From Xanthomonas sp. DAR 35659 (lineage in GTDB: Bacteria; Pseudomonadota; Gammaproteobacteria; Xanthomonadales; Xanthomonadaceae), in contig NZ_CP162488.1 in assembly GCF_041242975.1 (NCBI RefSeq), positions 2,098,001 to 2,162,000 of the forward strand: 64,000 bases of DNA, read 5' to 3'. Positions 12,973 to 22,956 of this stretch are shown piece after piece. A model generated the notes under the pieces. That model saw nothing but the letters and a program-made list of their open reading frames with translations. It was not told the DNA's origin and made no database searches. The translations under genes and the position numbers were made by a program. The stretch's first letter is position 1. Every line of letters begins with the position of its first letter.

Positions 12973-13353
12973 ATGCTCGCCGATCACACGCCTGTCGGTT
13001 TCATCGCCGTCGACGACATCGACCGCGCGCGCGCCTTCTACGAAGGTATCCTGGGTCTGCGTTGCCAAGGCTTCGACGGCTTCGCCCTGAAGTTCAAGGC
13101 CGGTCCGATCAACCTGCGCATCGTCAAGCCGCCGCGGCGGGTCGTCGCCGACTACACCGTGTTTGGTTGGGAAAGCGCCGATATCCGCGCCGATGTGGCC
13201 GCGCTTGCGGCCAGGGGCGTTGCTTTTCTCCGCTACCCGTTCTTCGCCGACAGCCAGGACGCGCACGCCATCTGGACGGCGCCGAACGGCGGCCAGGTGG
13301 CCTGGTTCCGCGATCCGGACGGCAACACGCTGTCGCTTGCACAGCACGTCTAA
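12973..13353 (+). CDS. VOC (glyoxalase/bleomycin-resistance) family protein
   Basis: A 126-residue single-module vicinal oxygen chelate protein: GFIAVDDIDRARAFYEGILGL is the opening beta-alpha motif, and GGQVAWFRDPDGNTLSLAQ the conserved closing motif. Such proteins are metal-dependent lyases, dioxygenases or drug-binding proteins acting as dimers. The first metal-ligand position usually occupied by His/Gln near residue 8 is a hydrophobic residue here (VGFIAV), so metal binding is uncertain. The start ATG at 12973 was chosen because the conserved fold begins immediately after it. The gene is divergent from the DUF445 gene and has no operon partner. Confidence 0.85.
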   Translation: MLADHTPVGFIAVDDIDRARAFYEGILGLRCQGFDGFALKFKAGPINLRIVKPPRRVVADYTVFGWESADIRADVAALAARGVAFLRYPFFADSQDAHAIWTAPNGGQVAWFRDPDGNTLSLAQHV

Positions 13354-13412
13354 GGCCTGGCGCCGCCGCGGCCCGCGCCCCGGGCCGGAGCGCGCCGGGC
13401 GCGGTATCCGGA

Positions 13413-14267
13413 TCAGTCCTGCAACCGCGCGCGCAGCGCCGCCACTTCCTCGCGCAGCGCCTGATTCTCTGCGTCCAGTTCGGCCACGCGCAGGCGCAGC
13501 GCGGCCAGTTCCGCGTCGTCCGCCGCGGCGTCGCCAGCGCCGTCCTCGGCGGCCGGCGTCTGCCGCGGTTTGCGTTTGGATTCGCGCGCGCGCTTGGCCG
13601 CCTGCTTGAGTTCGTCCTTGCCGGCCATGGCCGCGGCGCGCTGTTCGTCTTCCGGCAGGCTGGCCACCGCGGCGGCGGCGTTGATCGAGATCGCGCCGGA
13701 CTTCACCGCCTCCACCACTTCGGCGGCGGCCTGCTTCTGGATCTTCTCGATCTGCACCACCTGGCTGTTGCTGAGCCGCGCGGCGCGGGCCAGGTCGGCG
13801 CGGCTCAATGGCGCCGGCATCGCCTGCGTGTGCGCCTCGGCGGCTTCCGCGGGCGCGTCGCCCCAGGGCGCGGCATCGTCGGCACTGGCGGCGGTCGCCT
13901 CGTCGCCATCGGTTGGCGCCGGCGCCGCGGCGGCGCGGCTGCGCCGCTCGGCCAGGATCTCGCGTTTGCGCAGCGCCAGCACGCCGCGCTGGAAGTCGGA
14001 CACGCTGCGCCGCCCCAGGTGCTGGTCGATCATCCACAGGTGCACGTCCTGCAGCGACTGGAAGCGGGTGTTCTGCACGGTCTGGAACGGCAGCCCGTGC
14101 TTCTGGCAAATGCCGTAGCGGTTGTGCCCGTCGACCAGGATGTCGCCCCACAGCACCAGCGCGTCGCGGCAGCCTTCGGCGAGCAGGCTGCGCTCCAGCG
14201 CGGCGTATTCGTCCGCGGTCAGTGGGTCGATGTAGGCCTTGAGGTCTTCGTTGACGACGATGTGCAT
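13413..14267 (-). CDS. ParB N-terminal domain protein, chromosomal orphan
   Basis: A 284-residue protein. Residues 1-95 form a ParB/sulfiredoxin-like nuclease fold (LTADEYAALERSLLAEG, then VDGHNRY), the middle (about 150-205) is a helix-turn-helix-like part (LARAARLSNSQVVQIEKI), and the tail from about 245 is an acidic and leucine-rich coiled coil. There is no ParA gene nearby, and the chromosome should carry its own parAB elsewhere, so this is likely a DNA-binding regulator rather than a segregation factor. Homologues in Xanthomonas are often labelled 'plasmid replication/partition related'. The frame runs upstream to 14501, but the fold starts at the ATG at 14267. Confidence 0.8.
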   Translation of the reverse strand: MHIVVNEDLKAYIDPLTADEYAALERSLLAEGCRDALVLWGDILVDGHNRYGICQKHGLPFQTVQNTRFQSLQDVHLWMIDQHLGRRSVSDFQRGVLALRKREILAERRSRAAAAPAPTDGDEATAASADDAAPWGDAPAEAAEAHTQAMPAPLSRADLARAARLSNSQVVQIEKIQKQAAAEVVEAVKSGAISINAAAAVASLPEDEQRAAAMAGKDELKQAAKRARESKRKPRQTPAAEDGAGDAAADDAELAALRLRVAELDAENQALREEVAALRARLQD

Positions 14268-14413
14268 CGGGCAGGGGCGGGCGTTGCGGCGGGGGCGGCA
14301 TTGTAGAGACTTGCGCGCGCCGCGTCCGCGCCGTTGACGCTGTGGCGGCCGCGGCACAGAATCCGCACGGCTTGGCGATCGGGGATCGCGGCCCGGCCGC
14401 TGGGGAGGCGACG

Positions 14414-14743
14414 ATGATCTTGTGGGGCTGGGGCGAACGCGACGTCGCCTGTGGCGTGGAAGACCGCCAGTTCTGCGCGCGCTGCGCGCAGGAGCGCGCA
14501 TTCGAGATGCGCCTGCGCTATTCCTACGGCCACTTCTACCATCTGTTCGGATGGGTGCGCGAACGGCAGTACCTGCTGATCTGCCCCGAGTGCCACCACG
14601 GATGGCTGCTGAACCGGGCCAGCGCCGAAGCCCTGTTGCCGTCCCTGCCGATTCCGTTCCATCAGCGCTGGGGCTGGTTGGTGATGCTGGTGCTGGCGGT
14701 GCTCATCGCGGCGGCGGCGCTGCTGCACGGCGCCAACAGCTAG
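14414..14743 (+). CDS. zinc-ribbon protein with C-terminal membrane anchor
   Basis: A 109-residue protein with two Cys pairs, FCARCAQE near residue 19 and ICPECHHG near 57, that would bind one zinc ion in a ribbon fold, followed by a single hydrophobic segment (about 86-105, WLVMLVLAVLIAAAALL). The soluble part is therefore probably cytoplasmic and tethered to the inner membrane by its C-terminus. Aromatic residues between the Cys pairs (YSYGHFYHLFGW) are typical of short zinc-ribbon proteins of unknown function. A GGGGAGG at 14402-14408 precedes the ATG at 14414. No partner gene is evident. Confidence 0.75.
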   Translation: MILWGWGERDVACGVEDRQFCARCAQERAFEMRLRYSYGHFYHLFGWVRERQYLLICPECHHGWLLNRASAEALLPSLPIPFHQRWGWLVMLVLAVLIAAAALLHGANS

Positions 14744-14889
14744 GAACGTCGCACAAGCGAGGATGCTCGCCCCAGCACGGATGCTCGCCCCGATGTGTGG
14801 ACGCCTCGCTGCGCCGGTGTGGCCGCGCAGTGCATCAGCTAAGGCGCCGCGACACATGCTGCGCGCAGCCGGTCTTCCTCTGCGATTCC

Positions 14890-15369
14890 CTAGCGGCAAC
14901 TCCACCGCTTCACGACCGGCTCGGAGAAAGCGGGGTCGTAGGCGACGGTGCACGCGCTGACCTCCGGTGGCAGCGCCCGGCTGGCGATGGCCGACGTGCC
15001 GCCGTATTCGCAGGCAACCCAATAGGCTTGTTCGCGGCGCTCTAGCGTCCAGGTCGCGGTGGCGAGCTTGCCTTTCCGGCTTTCGCTGGTCGGGACCAAC
15101 TGCGCCCTCTGCTCTGGAGGTCCGGCAAAAAACGACACCGTCACCAGGGGATGGCTCTGCTCGGAGCCGCCTACGTGCCAGCCGGCGTCGGAGACCGGTT
15201 GCGGCGTCTGCTTGACCTGCAGGCGTGCGGGACAGTGCATTTCCACCGACGCCGTCTGCGCTGCGGCGGCGTGCGCAGGGATGGCCGACAGGGCGATGGG
15301 CGCCGCCGCCAGCAGCAGCGGCCGGGCGCGCGAACACAGAAATTGCAGCAAAGCGGGCGTGCCTGCCAT
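14890..15369 (-). CDS. secreted protein, STY0301-like
   Basis: A 159-residue protein with a signal peptide: basic start, hydrophobic core LLLAAAPIALSAIP and the cleavage-like AHA|AA near residue 34. The mature part has Cys residues in MHCPARL, WVACEYGG, SACTVAYD and a final WSC, which could form disulfides in the periplasm. The spacing and the phrases WVACEY and CTVAYD resemble the STY0301 family of unknown function; this assignment is from memory. The ATG at 15369 was chosen over the upstream one (15399) because GGAG lies 7 bases before it and the signal peptide starts there. Confidence 0.7.
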   Translation of the reverse strand: MAGTPALLQFLCSRARPLLLAAAPIALSAIPAHAAAAQTASVEMHCPARLQVKQTPQPVSDAGWHVGGSEQSHPLVTVSFFAGPPEQRAQLVPTSESRKGKLATATWTLERREQAYWVACEYGGTSAIASRALPPEVSACTVAYDPAFSEPVVKRWSCR

Positions 15370-15541
15370 GGTCGCTCCATGCGGGAAGAGGGTGGCCATT
15401 GTCGCGCGGTGCCGCTGCAAGCTCCATCGCGCTACCTGCCCGGCAAAAGACGGATTGCGATTGCGGCCCTCTCGAGCCTGTAGCGCGTGCCGGCCGGTCT
15501 TCGCGGCACCGCGCCGGTCTGCTGTAATGCGCGGCCCGTCC

Positions 15542-15952
15542 ATGCCGCTGCCCCTGGCCATGCCCGTTTCCGCAACCGCACGCCGCCGCCTGTGCCTGCT
15601 CGCCGCCATCGTGGCGACCATCGCCGCCGGGTTGGCGTCGCGCCAATTCCCGTGGCTGTTGCCGCCGTGGCTGGGCAAGTCGCCAGGCGACGCGCTGTGG
15701 GCGGCGATGATCTATTTCGGCCTGGCGCTGCTGGCGCCGCGCGCGCGGTCGTCGCGCGTGGCGGTGGTGGCGCTGCTCCTGTGCTGGCTGGTGGAAGCCT
15801 CGCAGCTGTATCGCGCGCCCTGGCTCGACGCCGTGCGCGCCACCACGCTCGGGCACCTGGCCCTGGGCTCCACGTTCGTGTGGTCGGACCTGCTCGCCTA
15901 TGCGCTGGGCGTGGCCGCCGCCGCGTGGCTCGACCGGTACGCGCGCCGCTGA
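15542..15952 (+). CDS. DUF2809/VanZ-like small membrane protein
   Basis: A 136-residue protein with four hydrophobic segments (about residues 16-34, 48-66, 73-92 and 112-130). The motif GKSPGDALWAAMIYF and the pair WLVEASQLYRAPWLDAVRATTLGHLALGS (broken here as WLVEASQLY...RATTLGHLALG) match the DUF2809 family, a relative of VanZ-like proteins with no firm function. Two ATGs (15542 and 15560) fit; neither has a good ribosome binding site, so the start is uncertain. The open frame continues far upstream without coding character. The gene is divergent from the STY0301-like gene. Confidence 0.75.
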   Translation: MPLPLAMPVSATARRRLCLLAAIVATIAAGLASRQFPWLLPPWLGKSPGDALWAAMIYFGLALLAPRARSSRVAVVALLLCWLVEASQLYRAPWLDAVRATTLGHLALGSTFVWSDLLAYALGVAAAAWLDRYARR

Positions 15953-15983
15953 CGCGCGTCCATCGCGCGGCGGCCGGCCAGGC

Positions 15984-16298
15984 TCAGTCGACCACGACCT
16001 CGCTGATCTGCATCACCGGGGTCAGGTCGGTGTAGTTCTTGATGTCGCCGAGGATCTCGTCGGCATGCGGGCCGAAGCCGGCCTGGAATGCCTCCACCGA
16101 GTCGCTGAAGATGTGGCACATGCCGACGTAGGTCGGATCGCTGCCGGGCGCGCCGCCGGACAGGCCCTTGTCCACGGTGTAACGCCTGCAGGCCTCGCCC
16201 ATGCGCGCCTGCAGCAGCGGCATGTGCGTGTCGCGGTAGTAGGCGTGGTCGAACCGCGCGCCGGGGGTGTACGGGTACATCACGCTGACCTTGATCAT
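15984..16298 (-). CDS. EthD family protein
   Basis: A 104-residue protein with the ferredoxin-like EthD fold: MIKVSVMYPYTPGARFDHAYYRDTHMPLL is characteristic (the strand followed by FDHAYY...HMPL). The name comes from a gene needed for ethyl tert-butyl ether breakdown, but most members are small dimeric enzymes or stress proteins of unknown substrate. The start at 16298 has the purine-rich GGAGCC 5 bases upstream. It is transcribed in the same direction as the upstream mmsA gene but is separated by about 220 bp with repeats, so it is likely a separate unit. Confidence 0.85.
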   Translation of the reverse strand: MIKVSVMYPYTPGARFDHAYYRDTHMPLLQARMGEACRRYTVDKGLSGGAPGSDPTYVGMCHIFSDSVEAFQAGFGPHADEILGDIKNYTDLTPVMQISEVVVD

Positions 16299-16488
16299 GG
16301 GCGGCTCCTGGATGCAGCGAGGATGGAGAGGGGTGGCGGGGAACCGCGCAAAGGCTACACCCGCGCGGCGCCCGTCCCATGTTGCGGTGCGGGAGGCCGG
16401 GAATGAGGACTAGGGAATGGCAACAGCAACAGCAACAACGGCGTTCTGCGGCTGCAGCGTCTCTCATGCGCGCGCTGCGGCGCTTTTC

Positions 16489-16521
16489 CGATTCCCCATT
16501 CCCGATTCCCCAATCCCGGCT

Positions 16522-16523
<2 letters not shown>
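16489..16523 (-). repeat. Xanthomonas CCCATTCCCGATTCCCC-type repeat
   Basis: One copy of a pyrimidine-rich element (GATTCCCC, ATTCCCG, ATTCCCC, AATCCCGG in series) that ends within the stop codon of mmsA. The same element occurs at about 22963, 30640, 30757, 31915 and 49871. Read on the mmsA strand it begins AGAGCCGGGATTGGGG. Its role is unknown. Confidence 0.75.
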
Positions 16524-18015
<1,492 letters not shown>

Positions 18016-18034
18016 GTTCGGCACTCCTCGCAGT

Positions 18035-19147
18035 TCAGCCCAGCGCATCCAGCGGCCGCACGAATTCCTGCCCCAGCGCCTGCGCCACCGCGCGGTGGGT
18101 GAGCTTGCCGGCATGCACGTTGAGGCCGTTGCGCAGGTCCTGGTCGTCGCGCAGCGCCTGCAGGCCGTGCTCGGCCAGCAGCAGCACGAACGGCAAGGTC
18201 GCGTTGGTCAGGGCGAAGGTGGAGGTGCGGGCCACGCCGCCGGGCATGTTGGCCACGCAGTAGTGGACGATGCCGTCGACCTCGTAGGTCGGCTGCTGAT
18301 GGGTGGTGGCGCGGCTGGTCTCGAAGCAGCCGCCCTGGTCGATCGCCACGTCCACCAGCACCGAGCCGGGGCGCAGCAGCGCCAACTGCGCGCGCGACAC
18401 CAGCTTGGGCGCGGCGGCGCCGGGGATCAGCACCGCGCCGATCACCAGGTCGGTGCGCGGCAGGCATTGCTCGATCGCGTCGCGGGTGGAATACAACGTG
18501 GTCAACTGCTGGCCGTACAGTTCGTCGAGATACTTGAGCCGTTCCAGCGAGCGGTCCAGCACCGTCACCCGCGCGTGCAGGCCCATCGCCATGCGCGCGG
18601 CGTTGATGCCGACCACGCCGCCGCCGATCACCAGCACCTCGGCCGGCTTGACCCCGGGCACGCCGCCGAGCAGCACACCGGAGCCGCCCTGCGCCTTCTC
18701 CAGCGCATGCGCGCCGGCCTGGATCGTCATGCGCCCGGCGACCTCGCTCATCGGCGCCAGCAGCGGCAACCCGCCGTGGCCGTCGGTGACGGTCTCGTAG
18801 GCGATCGCGGTGCAGCCGGAGCGCTGCAGGGCGGCGGCCTGCTGCGGATCCGGCGCCAGGTGCAGATAGGTGAACAGCAGTTGCCCGGGGCGCAGCAGCG
18901 CGCATTCCTCCGGCTGCGGCTCCTTGACCTTGACGATCATCTCGGCCTGCGCGAACACGCTCGCCGCGTCCTCGGCGAGGCGCGCGCCGGCGCGCTCGTA
19001 GTCCGCGTCGCTGAGGCCGATGGCCTGGCCGCCGCCGCGCTGCACCAGCACCTGGTGGCCGTGCAGCACCAGTTCGCGCACCCCGGCCGGGGTCAATCCG
19101 ATCCGGTATTCGTGGTTCTTGATCTCTTTCGGGACGCCGACCAGCAT
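18035..19147 (-). CDS. ald: alanine dehydrogenase
   Basis: A 370-residue NAD-dependent enzyme that interconverts L-alanine with pyruvate, ammonia and NADH. Seen: [20 protein letters not shown] (substrate Arg in EYRIGL), KVKEPQ with the catalytic Lys, YLHLAPD with the catalytic His, and the Rossmann motif [14 protein letters not shown]. Length matches the family. The ATG at 19147 is preceded by TGGAGAA. It lies between the aminotransferase (64 bp upstream) and mmsA (19 bp downstream). In this setting it most likely runs in the oxidative direction, returning the alanine made by the aminotransferase to pyruvate so that the cycle needs only catalytic amounts of acceptor. Confidence 0.94.
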   Translation of the reverse strand: MLVGVPKEIKNHEYRIGLTPAGVRELVLHGHQVLVQRGGGQAIGLSDADYERAGARLAEDAASVFAQAEMIVKVKEPQPEECALLRPGQLLFTYLHLAPDPQQAAALQRSGCTAIAYETVTDGHGGLPLLAPMSEVAGRMTIQAGAHALEKAQGGSGVLLGGVPGVKPAEVLVIGGGVVGINAARMAMGLHARVTVLDRSLERLKYLDELYGQQLTTLYSTRDAIEQCLPRTDLVIGAVLIPGAAAPKLVSRAQLALLRPGSVLVDVAIDQGGCFETSRATTHQQPTYEVDGIVHYCVANMPGGVARTSTFALTNATLPFVLLLAEHGLQALRDDQDLRNGLNVHAGKLTHRAVAQALGQEFVRPLDALG

Positions 19148-19211
19148 GAGCGGTTCTCCAGGCATGCGGCGCGCGTGGGCAGCGCCAGCGGGTTGGGATG
19201 GGGCGGGGGAG

Positions 19212-20588
19212 TCAGGGGGTGTCGCGGATCATGTCGGCCAGCACCGCGAAGATCCGGTCGATGTGCGCGCGCTCCACGATCAGCGGCGGCGACAGCGCGA
19301 TGGTGTCGCCGGTGACGCGGATCAGCAGGTCGCCCTCGTGGAAGCAGCGCTCGAAGATCTCGTAGGCGCGCGCACCCGGCGCGCCATCGCGCGGCGCCAG
19401 CTCGATCGCGCCGATCAGGCCGAAATTGCGGATGTCGAGGACGTTCGGCAAGCCCTTCAGCGCATGGATCGCCTGCTGCCAGTAGTCGCCCAGTTCGATC
19501 GCCCTGTCGAACAGGTTCTCCTCGGCGTAGGTGTCCAGCGTCGCCAGCGCCGCCGCGCAGGCCAGCGGGTGGCCGGAATAGGTGTAGCCGTGGAACAGGT
19601 CGATGGCGCCGGCCGGGCCGTGCGCGAAGGCGTCGTGGATGGCGTGCGAAACGAACACCGCGCCCATCGGCACGCAGCCGTTGGTCAGGCCCTTGGCGGT
19701 GGTCATCAGGTCCGGGGTGACGCCGAAGCGCTGCGCGGCGAAGGCCTTGCCGACACGGCCGAACCCGGTGATGACCTCGTCTAAGATCAGCACGATGCCA
19801 TGCGTGTCGCACAGCGCACGGATGCGCTGCAGATAGCCCTGCGGCGGCAGCACCACGCCGGCCGAGCCGGAGATCGGTTCGATGATCACCGCGGCGATGG
19901 TGGAGGCGTCGTGCAGCGCGATCAGCCGCTCCAGATCGTCGGCCAGCTCCGCGCCGTACTCGGGCAGCCCCTGCGAGAACGCGTTGCGCGCGATGTCCAG
20001 GGTATGCCGCAGATGGTCCACGCCAGGCAGCAGTGGGCCGAACCACTTTCGGTTGTTGGGCAGCCCGCCGACCGAGACGCCGCCGAAGCCGACCCCGTGG
20101 TAGCCCTTCTCGCGGCCGATGAAGCGGGTGCGCTGGCCTTCGCCGCGGGCGCGGTGATAGGCCAGCGCGATCTTCATCGCGGTGTCCACCGACTCGGAGC
20201 CGGAGTTGGTGTAGAACACGTGGTCCAGGCCCGGCGGGGCCAGCTCCACCAGCCGCTCGGCGAGCACGAACGGCAGCGGCGAGCCCATCTGGAAGGTCGG
20301 CGCGAAATCCAGCGTGGCGATCTGCCGCGCCACCGCCTCGACGATGCGCGGTCGCGCGTGCCCGGCGTTGCAGCACCACAGCCCGGCGGTGCCGTCGAGA
20401 ATGCTGCGTCCGTCCACGCTGCGGTAGTGCATGCCCTCGGCCGAGGCCAGCAGCCGCGGCCGCGCCTTGAACTGGCGGTTGGCGGTGAACGGCATCCAGA
20501 ACGCCTCCATGCCGTCCGGCGCCTGCGTGGCCTGCGCGGCGTAGTGGTCGGCCAGCGCCTGGGCAGAGGGAGGCGGCTCGGTGCGCAT
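19212..20588 (-). CDS. bauA: beta-alanine--pyruvate (omega-amino acid) aminotransferase
   Basis: A 458-residue class III aminotransferase. Seen: MPFTANRQFKARPRLL at the N-terminus, typical of beta-alanine:pyruvate enzymes, VFYTNSGSESVDTAMKIA for cofactor phosphate binding, ILDEVITGFGRVGKAF, and the PLP-binding Lys in TTAKGLTNG. It transfers the amino group of beta-alanine or related omega-amines to pyruvate, giving malonate semialdehyde and alanine. First gene of the bauA-ald-mmsA unit. The ATG at 20588 is only 20 bases from a 20-bp element shared with the divergent regulator promoter. The reading frame continues upstream, but conservation begins here. An aspartate-aminotransferase-family label is the alternative if substrate range is broader. 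Confidence 0.9.
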   Translation of the reverse strand: MRTEPPPSAQALADHYAAQATQAPDGMEAFWMPFTANRQFKARPRLLASAEGMHYRSVDGRSILDGTAGLWCCNAGHARPRIVEAVARQIATLDFAPTFQMGSPLPFVLAERLVELAPPGLDHVFYTNSGSESVDTAMKIALAYHRARGEGQRTRFIGREKGYHGVGFGGVSVGGLPNNRKWFGPLLPGVDHLRHTLDIARNAFSQGLPEYGAELADDLERLIALHDASTIAAVIIEPISGSAGVVLPPQGYLQRIRALCDTHGIVLILDEVITGFGRVGKAFAAQRFGVTPDLMTTAKGLTNGCVPMGAVFVSHAIHDAFAHGPAGAIDLFHGYTYSGHPLACAAALATLDTYAEENLFDRAIELGDYWQQAIHALKGLPNVLDIRNFGLIGAIELAPRDGAPGARAYEIFERCFHEGDLLIRVTGDTIALSPPLIVERAHIDRIFAVLADMIRDTP

Positions 20589-20608
20589 CACAGGCTCCAC
20601 GTCGAGAA

Positions 20609-20628
20609 GTGTTGAAAAAACTTTACAC
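20609..20628 (-). promoter_or_regulatory. putative operator/promoter element for bauA-ald-mmsA
   Basis: Read on the minus strand the site is GTGTAAAGT-N5-CAACAC, a partial palindrome with arms GTGT and ACAC 12 bases apart. It contains a -10-like TAAAGT and ends 20 bases before the bauA ATG. The identical pattern lies 21 bases before the divergent regulator gene. Inferred to be the binding site of the XRE-cupin regulator. Confidence 0.6.
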
Positions 20629-20780
20629 CAACCGCGGCGGCGATGGCGGTCGCGTCGGCGCGCCGCCGGGCCCGCGCCGCTGCTCGCGGCGCGAGCGGGC
20701 GCCGCAAGGACCTGGCGCGCCGCCGCGAAGCGTGCCACGTCCCGCAATGCGCCCGGCCGCACCGCGCGACACGCGGCAAA

Positions 20781-20819
20781 TTGACCCTCGGGGCGGGCTG
20801 TGTAAAGTATCGGCAACAC
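20781..20819 (+). promoter_or_regulatory. putative promoter and operator of the XRE-cupin regulator
   Basis: TTGACC (20781-20786), 16 bases, then TAAAGT (20803-20808) make a plausible sigma-70 promoter. The -10 is embedded in GTGTAAAGT-N5-CAACAC (20800-20819), the same 20-bp pattern found in reverse at 20609-20628. Binding of a regulator here would block the -10 and give autoregulation. Element ends 21 bases before the ATG at 20841. Confidence 0.6.
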
Positions 20820-20840
20820 CCCTCAGGCCTTCCTCCCGCG

Positions 20841-21389
20841 ATGGACATCGGCGCCCGCCTGCATCGGGTTCGCACCGCCCACGGCCTCAGCCAGCGCGAG
20901 CTGGCCAAGCGGGTGGGGGTGACCAACAGCACGATCTCGTTGATCGAGCAGAACAAGGTCAGTCCCTCGGTGAGTTCGCTGAAGAAGGTGCTGGACGGCA
21001 TCCCGATCTCGCTGGCGGAGTTCTTCACCCAGGACCTGGACCTCGGCGTGGCCGACGCGCCGTTCTACCGCGCCGACGAACTGCCCGACGTCGGCAGCGA
21101 CGGCATCCACTACTACCTGGTCGGCCAGCACCGCCCGCAGCGGCAGATGTGCATCCTGCGCGAAGTGATGCCGCCGGGCAGCGACACCGGCAGCACGATG
21201 CTGGTGCACGAGGGCGAGGAAGGCGGGGTGGTGGTGGCCGGCGAGGTGGAAATCACCGTCGGCGCGCAGGTGCGCGTGCTGCGCGCCGGCGAGGGCTACT
21301 ATTTCGAGAGCCGGGTGCCGCACCGGTTCCGCAACGTCGGCAGCGAGACCGCGGTGCTGGTCAGCGCCAACACGCCGGCCACGTTCTGA
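20841..21389 (+). CDS. XRE-cupin transcriptional regulator (PuuR-like)
   Basis: A 182-residue regulator with an N-terminal Cro/CI helix-turn-helix (about residues 4-60, LSQRELAKRVGVTNSTISLIEQNK) and a C-terminal cupin_2 domain (about 105-180) that binds a small effector or metal. The architecture is that of PuuR, the putrescine-pathway repressor. Its position between two divergent omega-amino-acid catabolic units, with identical elements before each, makes it the likely local repressor responding to beta-alanine, an amine or an aldehyde intermediate. The start ATG was chosen because the helix-turn-helix begins right after it, although the frame is open to 20643. The aldehyde dehydrogenase gene follows after 64 bp. 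Confidence 0.9.
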   Translation: MDIGARLHRVRTAHGLSQRELAKRVGVTNSTISLIEQNKVSPSVSSLKKVLDGIPISLAEFFTQDLDLGVADAPFYRADELPDVGSDGIHYYLVGQHRPQRQMCILREVMPPGSDTGSTMLVHEGEEGGVVVAGEVEITVGAQVRVLRAGEGYYFESRVPHRFRNVGSETAVLVSANTPATF

Positions 21390-21453
21390 GCGGCGCGCCG
21401 GCGGCGACCGCGCCACGCGCCATCCATCCCTTTCTCCCGATCCGGAGCGTCCG

Positions 21454-22956
21454 ATGACCGCACCCCGCACCCGTGAAGCCTGGCAGGCGCTGGCCGACAC
21501 GCTGCAGCTACGCACCCAGGCCTTCATCGACGGCCGCTACGTCGATGCCGCCAGCGGCAAGACCTTCGACTGCATCAGCCCGATCGACGGGCGTGTGCTC
21601 GGCCGGGTCGCCGAGGGCGGCGCCGAGGACATCGAACGCGCGGTCGCCGCCGCGCGGCGCAGCTTCGACGCCGGGCAGTGGTCGCGGGCCAAGCCGGCGC
21701 AGCGCAAGAAGACCCTGCTCAAGCTCGCGCACCTGGTCGAACAGCATGCCGACGAACTGGCGCTGCTGGAAGCGCTGGACATGGGCAAGCCGGTGCGCGA
21801 CGCGCGCACTGTGGACGTGGCGGCCACCGTGCGCTGCCTGGCGTGGACCGCCGAGGCGGTGGACAAGCTGTATGGCGAAGTGGCGCCGACCGGGCACGAC
21901 GAACTGGGCCTGATCACCCGCGAACCGCTGGGCGTGATCGGTGCGATCGTGCCGTGGAATTTCCCGCTGTTGATGGCGGCGTGGAAGATCGCCCCGGCGC
22001 TGGCCGCGGGCAACTCGGTGGTGCTCAAGCCCTCGGAGAAATCGCCGCTGAGCGCGCTGCGCCTGGCCGAGCTGGTCGCCGAGGCCGGCATTCCCGACGG
22101 CGTGTTCAACGTGGTGCCGGGCTTCGGCAAGAGTGCCGGCGAGCCGCTGGCGCTGCACATGGACGTGGACGGGCTGGTGTTCACCGGCTCCACCGCGGTC
22201 GGCAAGCGCCTGCTGCAATGCGCCGGGCTGTCGAACATGAAACGCGCCTACATGGAGTGCGGCGGCAAGAGCCCGAACCTGGTGTTCGCCGACGCGCCGG
22301 ACCTGGAGCAGGCGGCGCAGGCCGCGGCCGGCGCGATCTTCTACAACCAGGGCGAGGTCTGCACCGCGGCCTCGCGCCTGCTGGTGGAGCGTTCGATCAA
22401 GGACGCCTTCGTCGCCCGCGTGGTCGCCGCCGGCCGTGCGCTGCAGCCGCGGCATCCGTTAGACGCCGACGCGGCGATGGGCGCGCTGGTGGACGAGACC
22501 CAGACCCACCGCGTGCTCGACTACATCGCCCGCGGCAGCGAGGAAGGCGCGCGGCTGCTGCTCGGCGGCAAGCGCGTGGAGGTGGTGCCCGGCGGCTGCT
22601 ACGTGGAGCCGACCATCTTCGACGAGGTCGGCCACGAGCACACCATCGCCCGCGAGGAGATCTTCGGCCCGGTGCTGTCGGTGATCGCCTTCGACGACGA
22701 GGCGCATGCGCTGCGCATGGCCAACGACAGCGAGTACGGCCTGGCGGCAGGCGTGTGGACCCGCGACATCGGCCGCGCGCATCGCGTGGCGCGCGCGCTG
22801 CGCGCCGGCAGCGTGTGGGTCAACTACTGGGATGGCGGCGACATGACCGCGCCGTTCGGCGGCTACAAGCAGTCGGGCAATGGCCGCGACAAGTCCTTGC
22901 ATGCATTCGACAAGTACAGCGAGATGAAGGCGACGTGGATCAATCTGGCGGTTTAG
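21454..22956 (+). CDS. puuC: PuuC-type NAD(P)-dependent aldehyde dehydrogenase
   Basis: A 500-residue aldehyde dehydrogenase close to gamma-glutamyl-gamma-aminobutyraldehyde dehydrogenase. Seen: IVPWNFPLLMAAWKIAPALA (Asn that stabilises the oxyanion), FTGSTAVGK, the general base Glu in MECGGKSPN and the nucleophilic Cys in NQGEVCTAASR. It oxidises amino-aldehydes from polyamine or diamine breakdown, for example 3-aminopropanal to beta-alanine, which would feed the divergent bauA operon; that link is inferred. It follows the regulator gene by 64 bp in the same direction and probably shares its transcript. A purine-rich CCGGAGCG precedes the ATG. Confidence 0.88.
   Translation: MTAPRTREAWQALADTLQLRTQAFIDGRYVDAASGKTFDCISPIDGRVLGRVAEGGAEDIERAVAAARRSFDAGQWSRAKPAQRKKTLLKLAHLVEQHADELALLEALDMGKPVRDARTVDVAATVRCLAWTAEAVDKLYGEVAPTGHDELGLITREPLGVIGAIVPWNFPLLMAAWKIAPALAAGNSVVLKPSEKSPLSALRLAELVAEAGIPDGVFNVVPGFGKSAGEPLALHMDVDGLVFTGSTAVGKRLLQCAGLSNMKRAYMECGGKSPNLVFADAPDLEQAAQAAAGAIFYNQGEVCTAASRLLVERSIKDAFVARVVAAGRALQPRHPLDADAAMGALVDETQTHRVLDYIARGSEEGARLLLGGKRVEVVPGGCYVEPTIFDEVGHEHTIAREEIFGPVLSVIAFDDEAHALRMANDSEYGLAAGVWTRDIGRAHRVARALRAGSVWVNYWDGGDMTAPFGGYKQSGNGRDKSLHAFDKYSEMKATWINLAV

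Noticed and set aside
13413..14267. ParB-like gene considered as sign of an integrated plasmid or a chromosomal origin
   Set aside because: No ParA, no parS-like palindromes, no replication or transfer genes nearby; neighbours are ordinary chromosomal genes.
14756..14794. GATGCTCGCCCC direct repeat pair
   Set aside because: Only two short copies in a small gap between genes, with no wider pattern.
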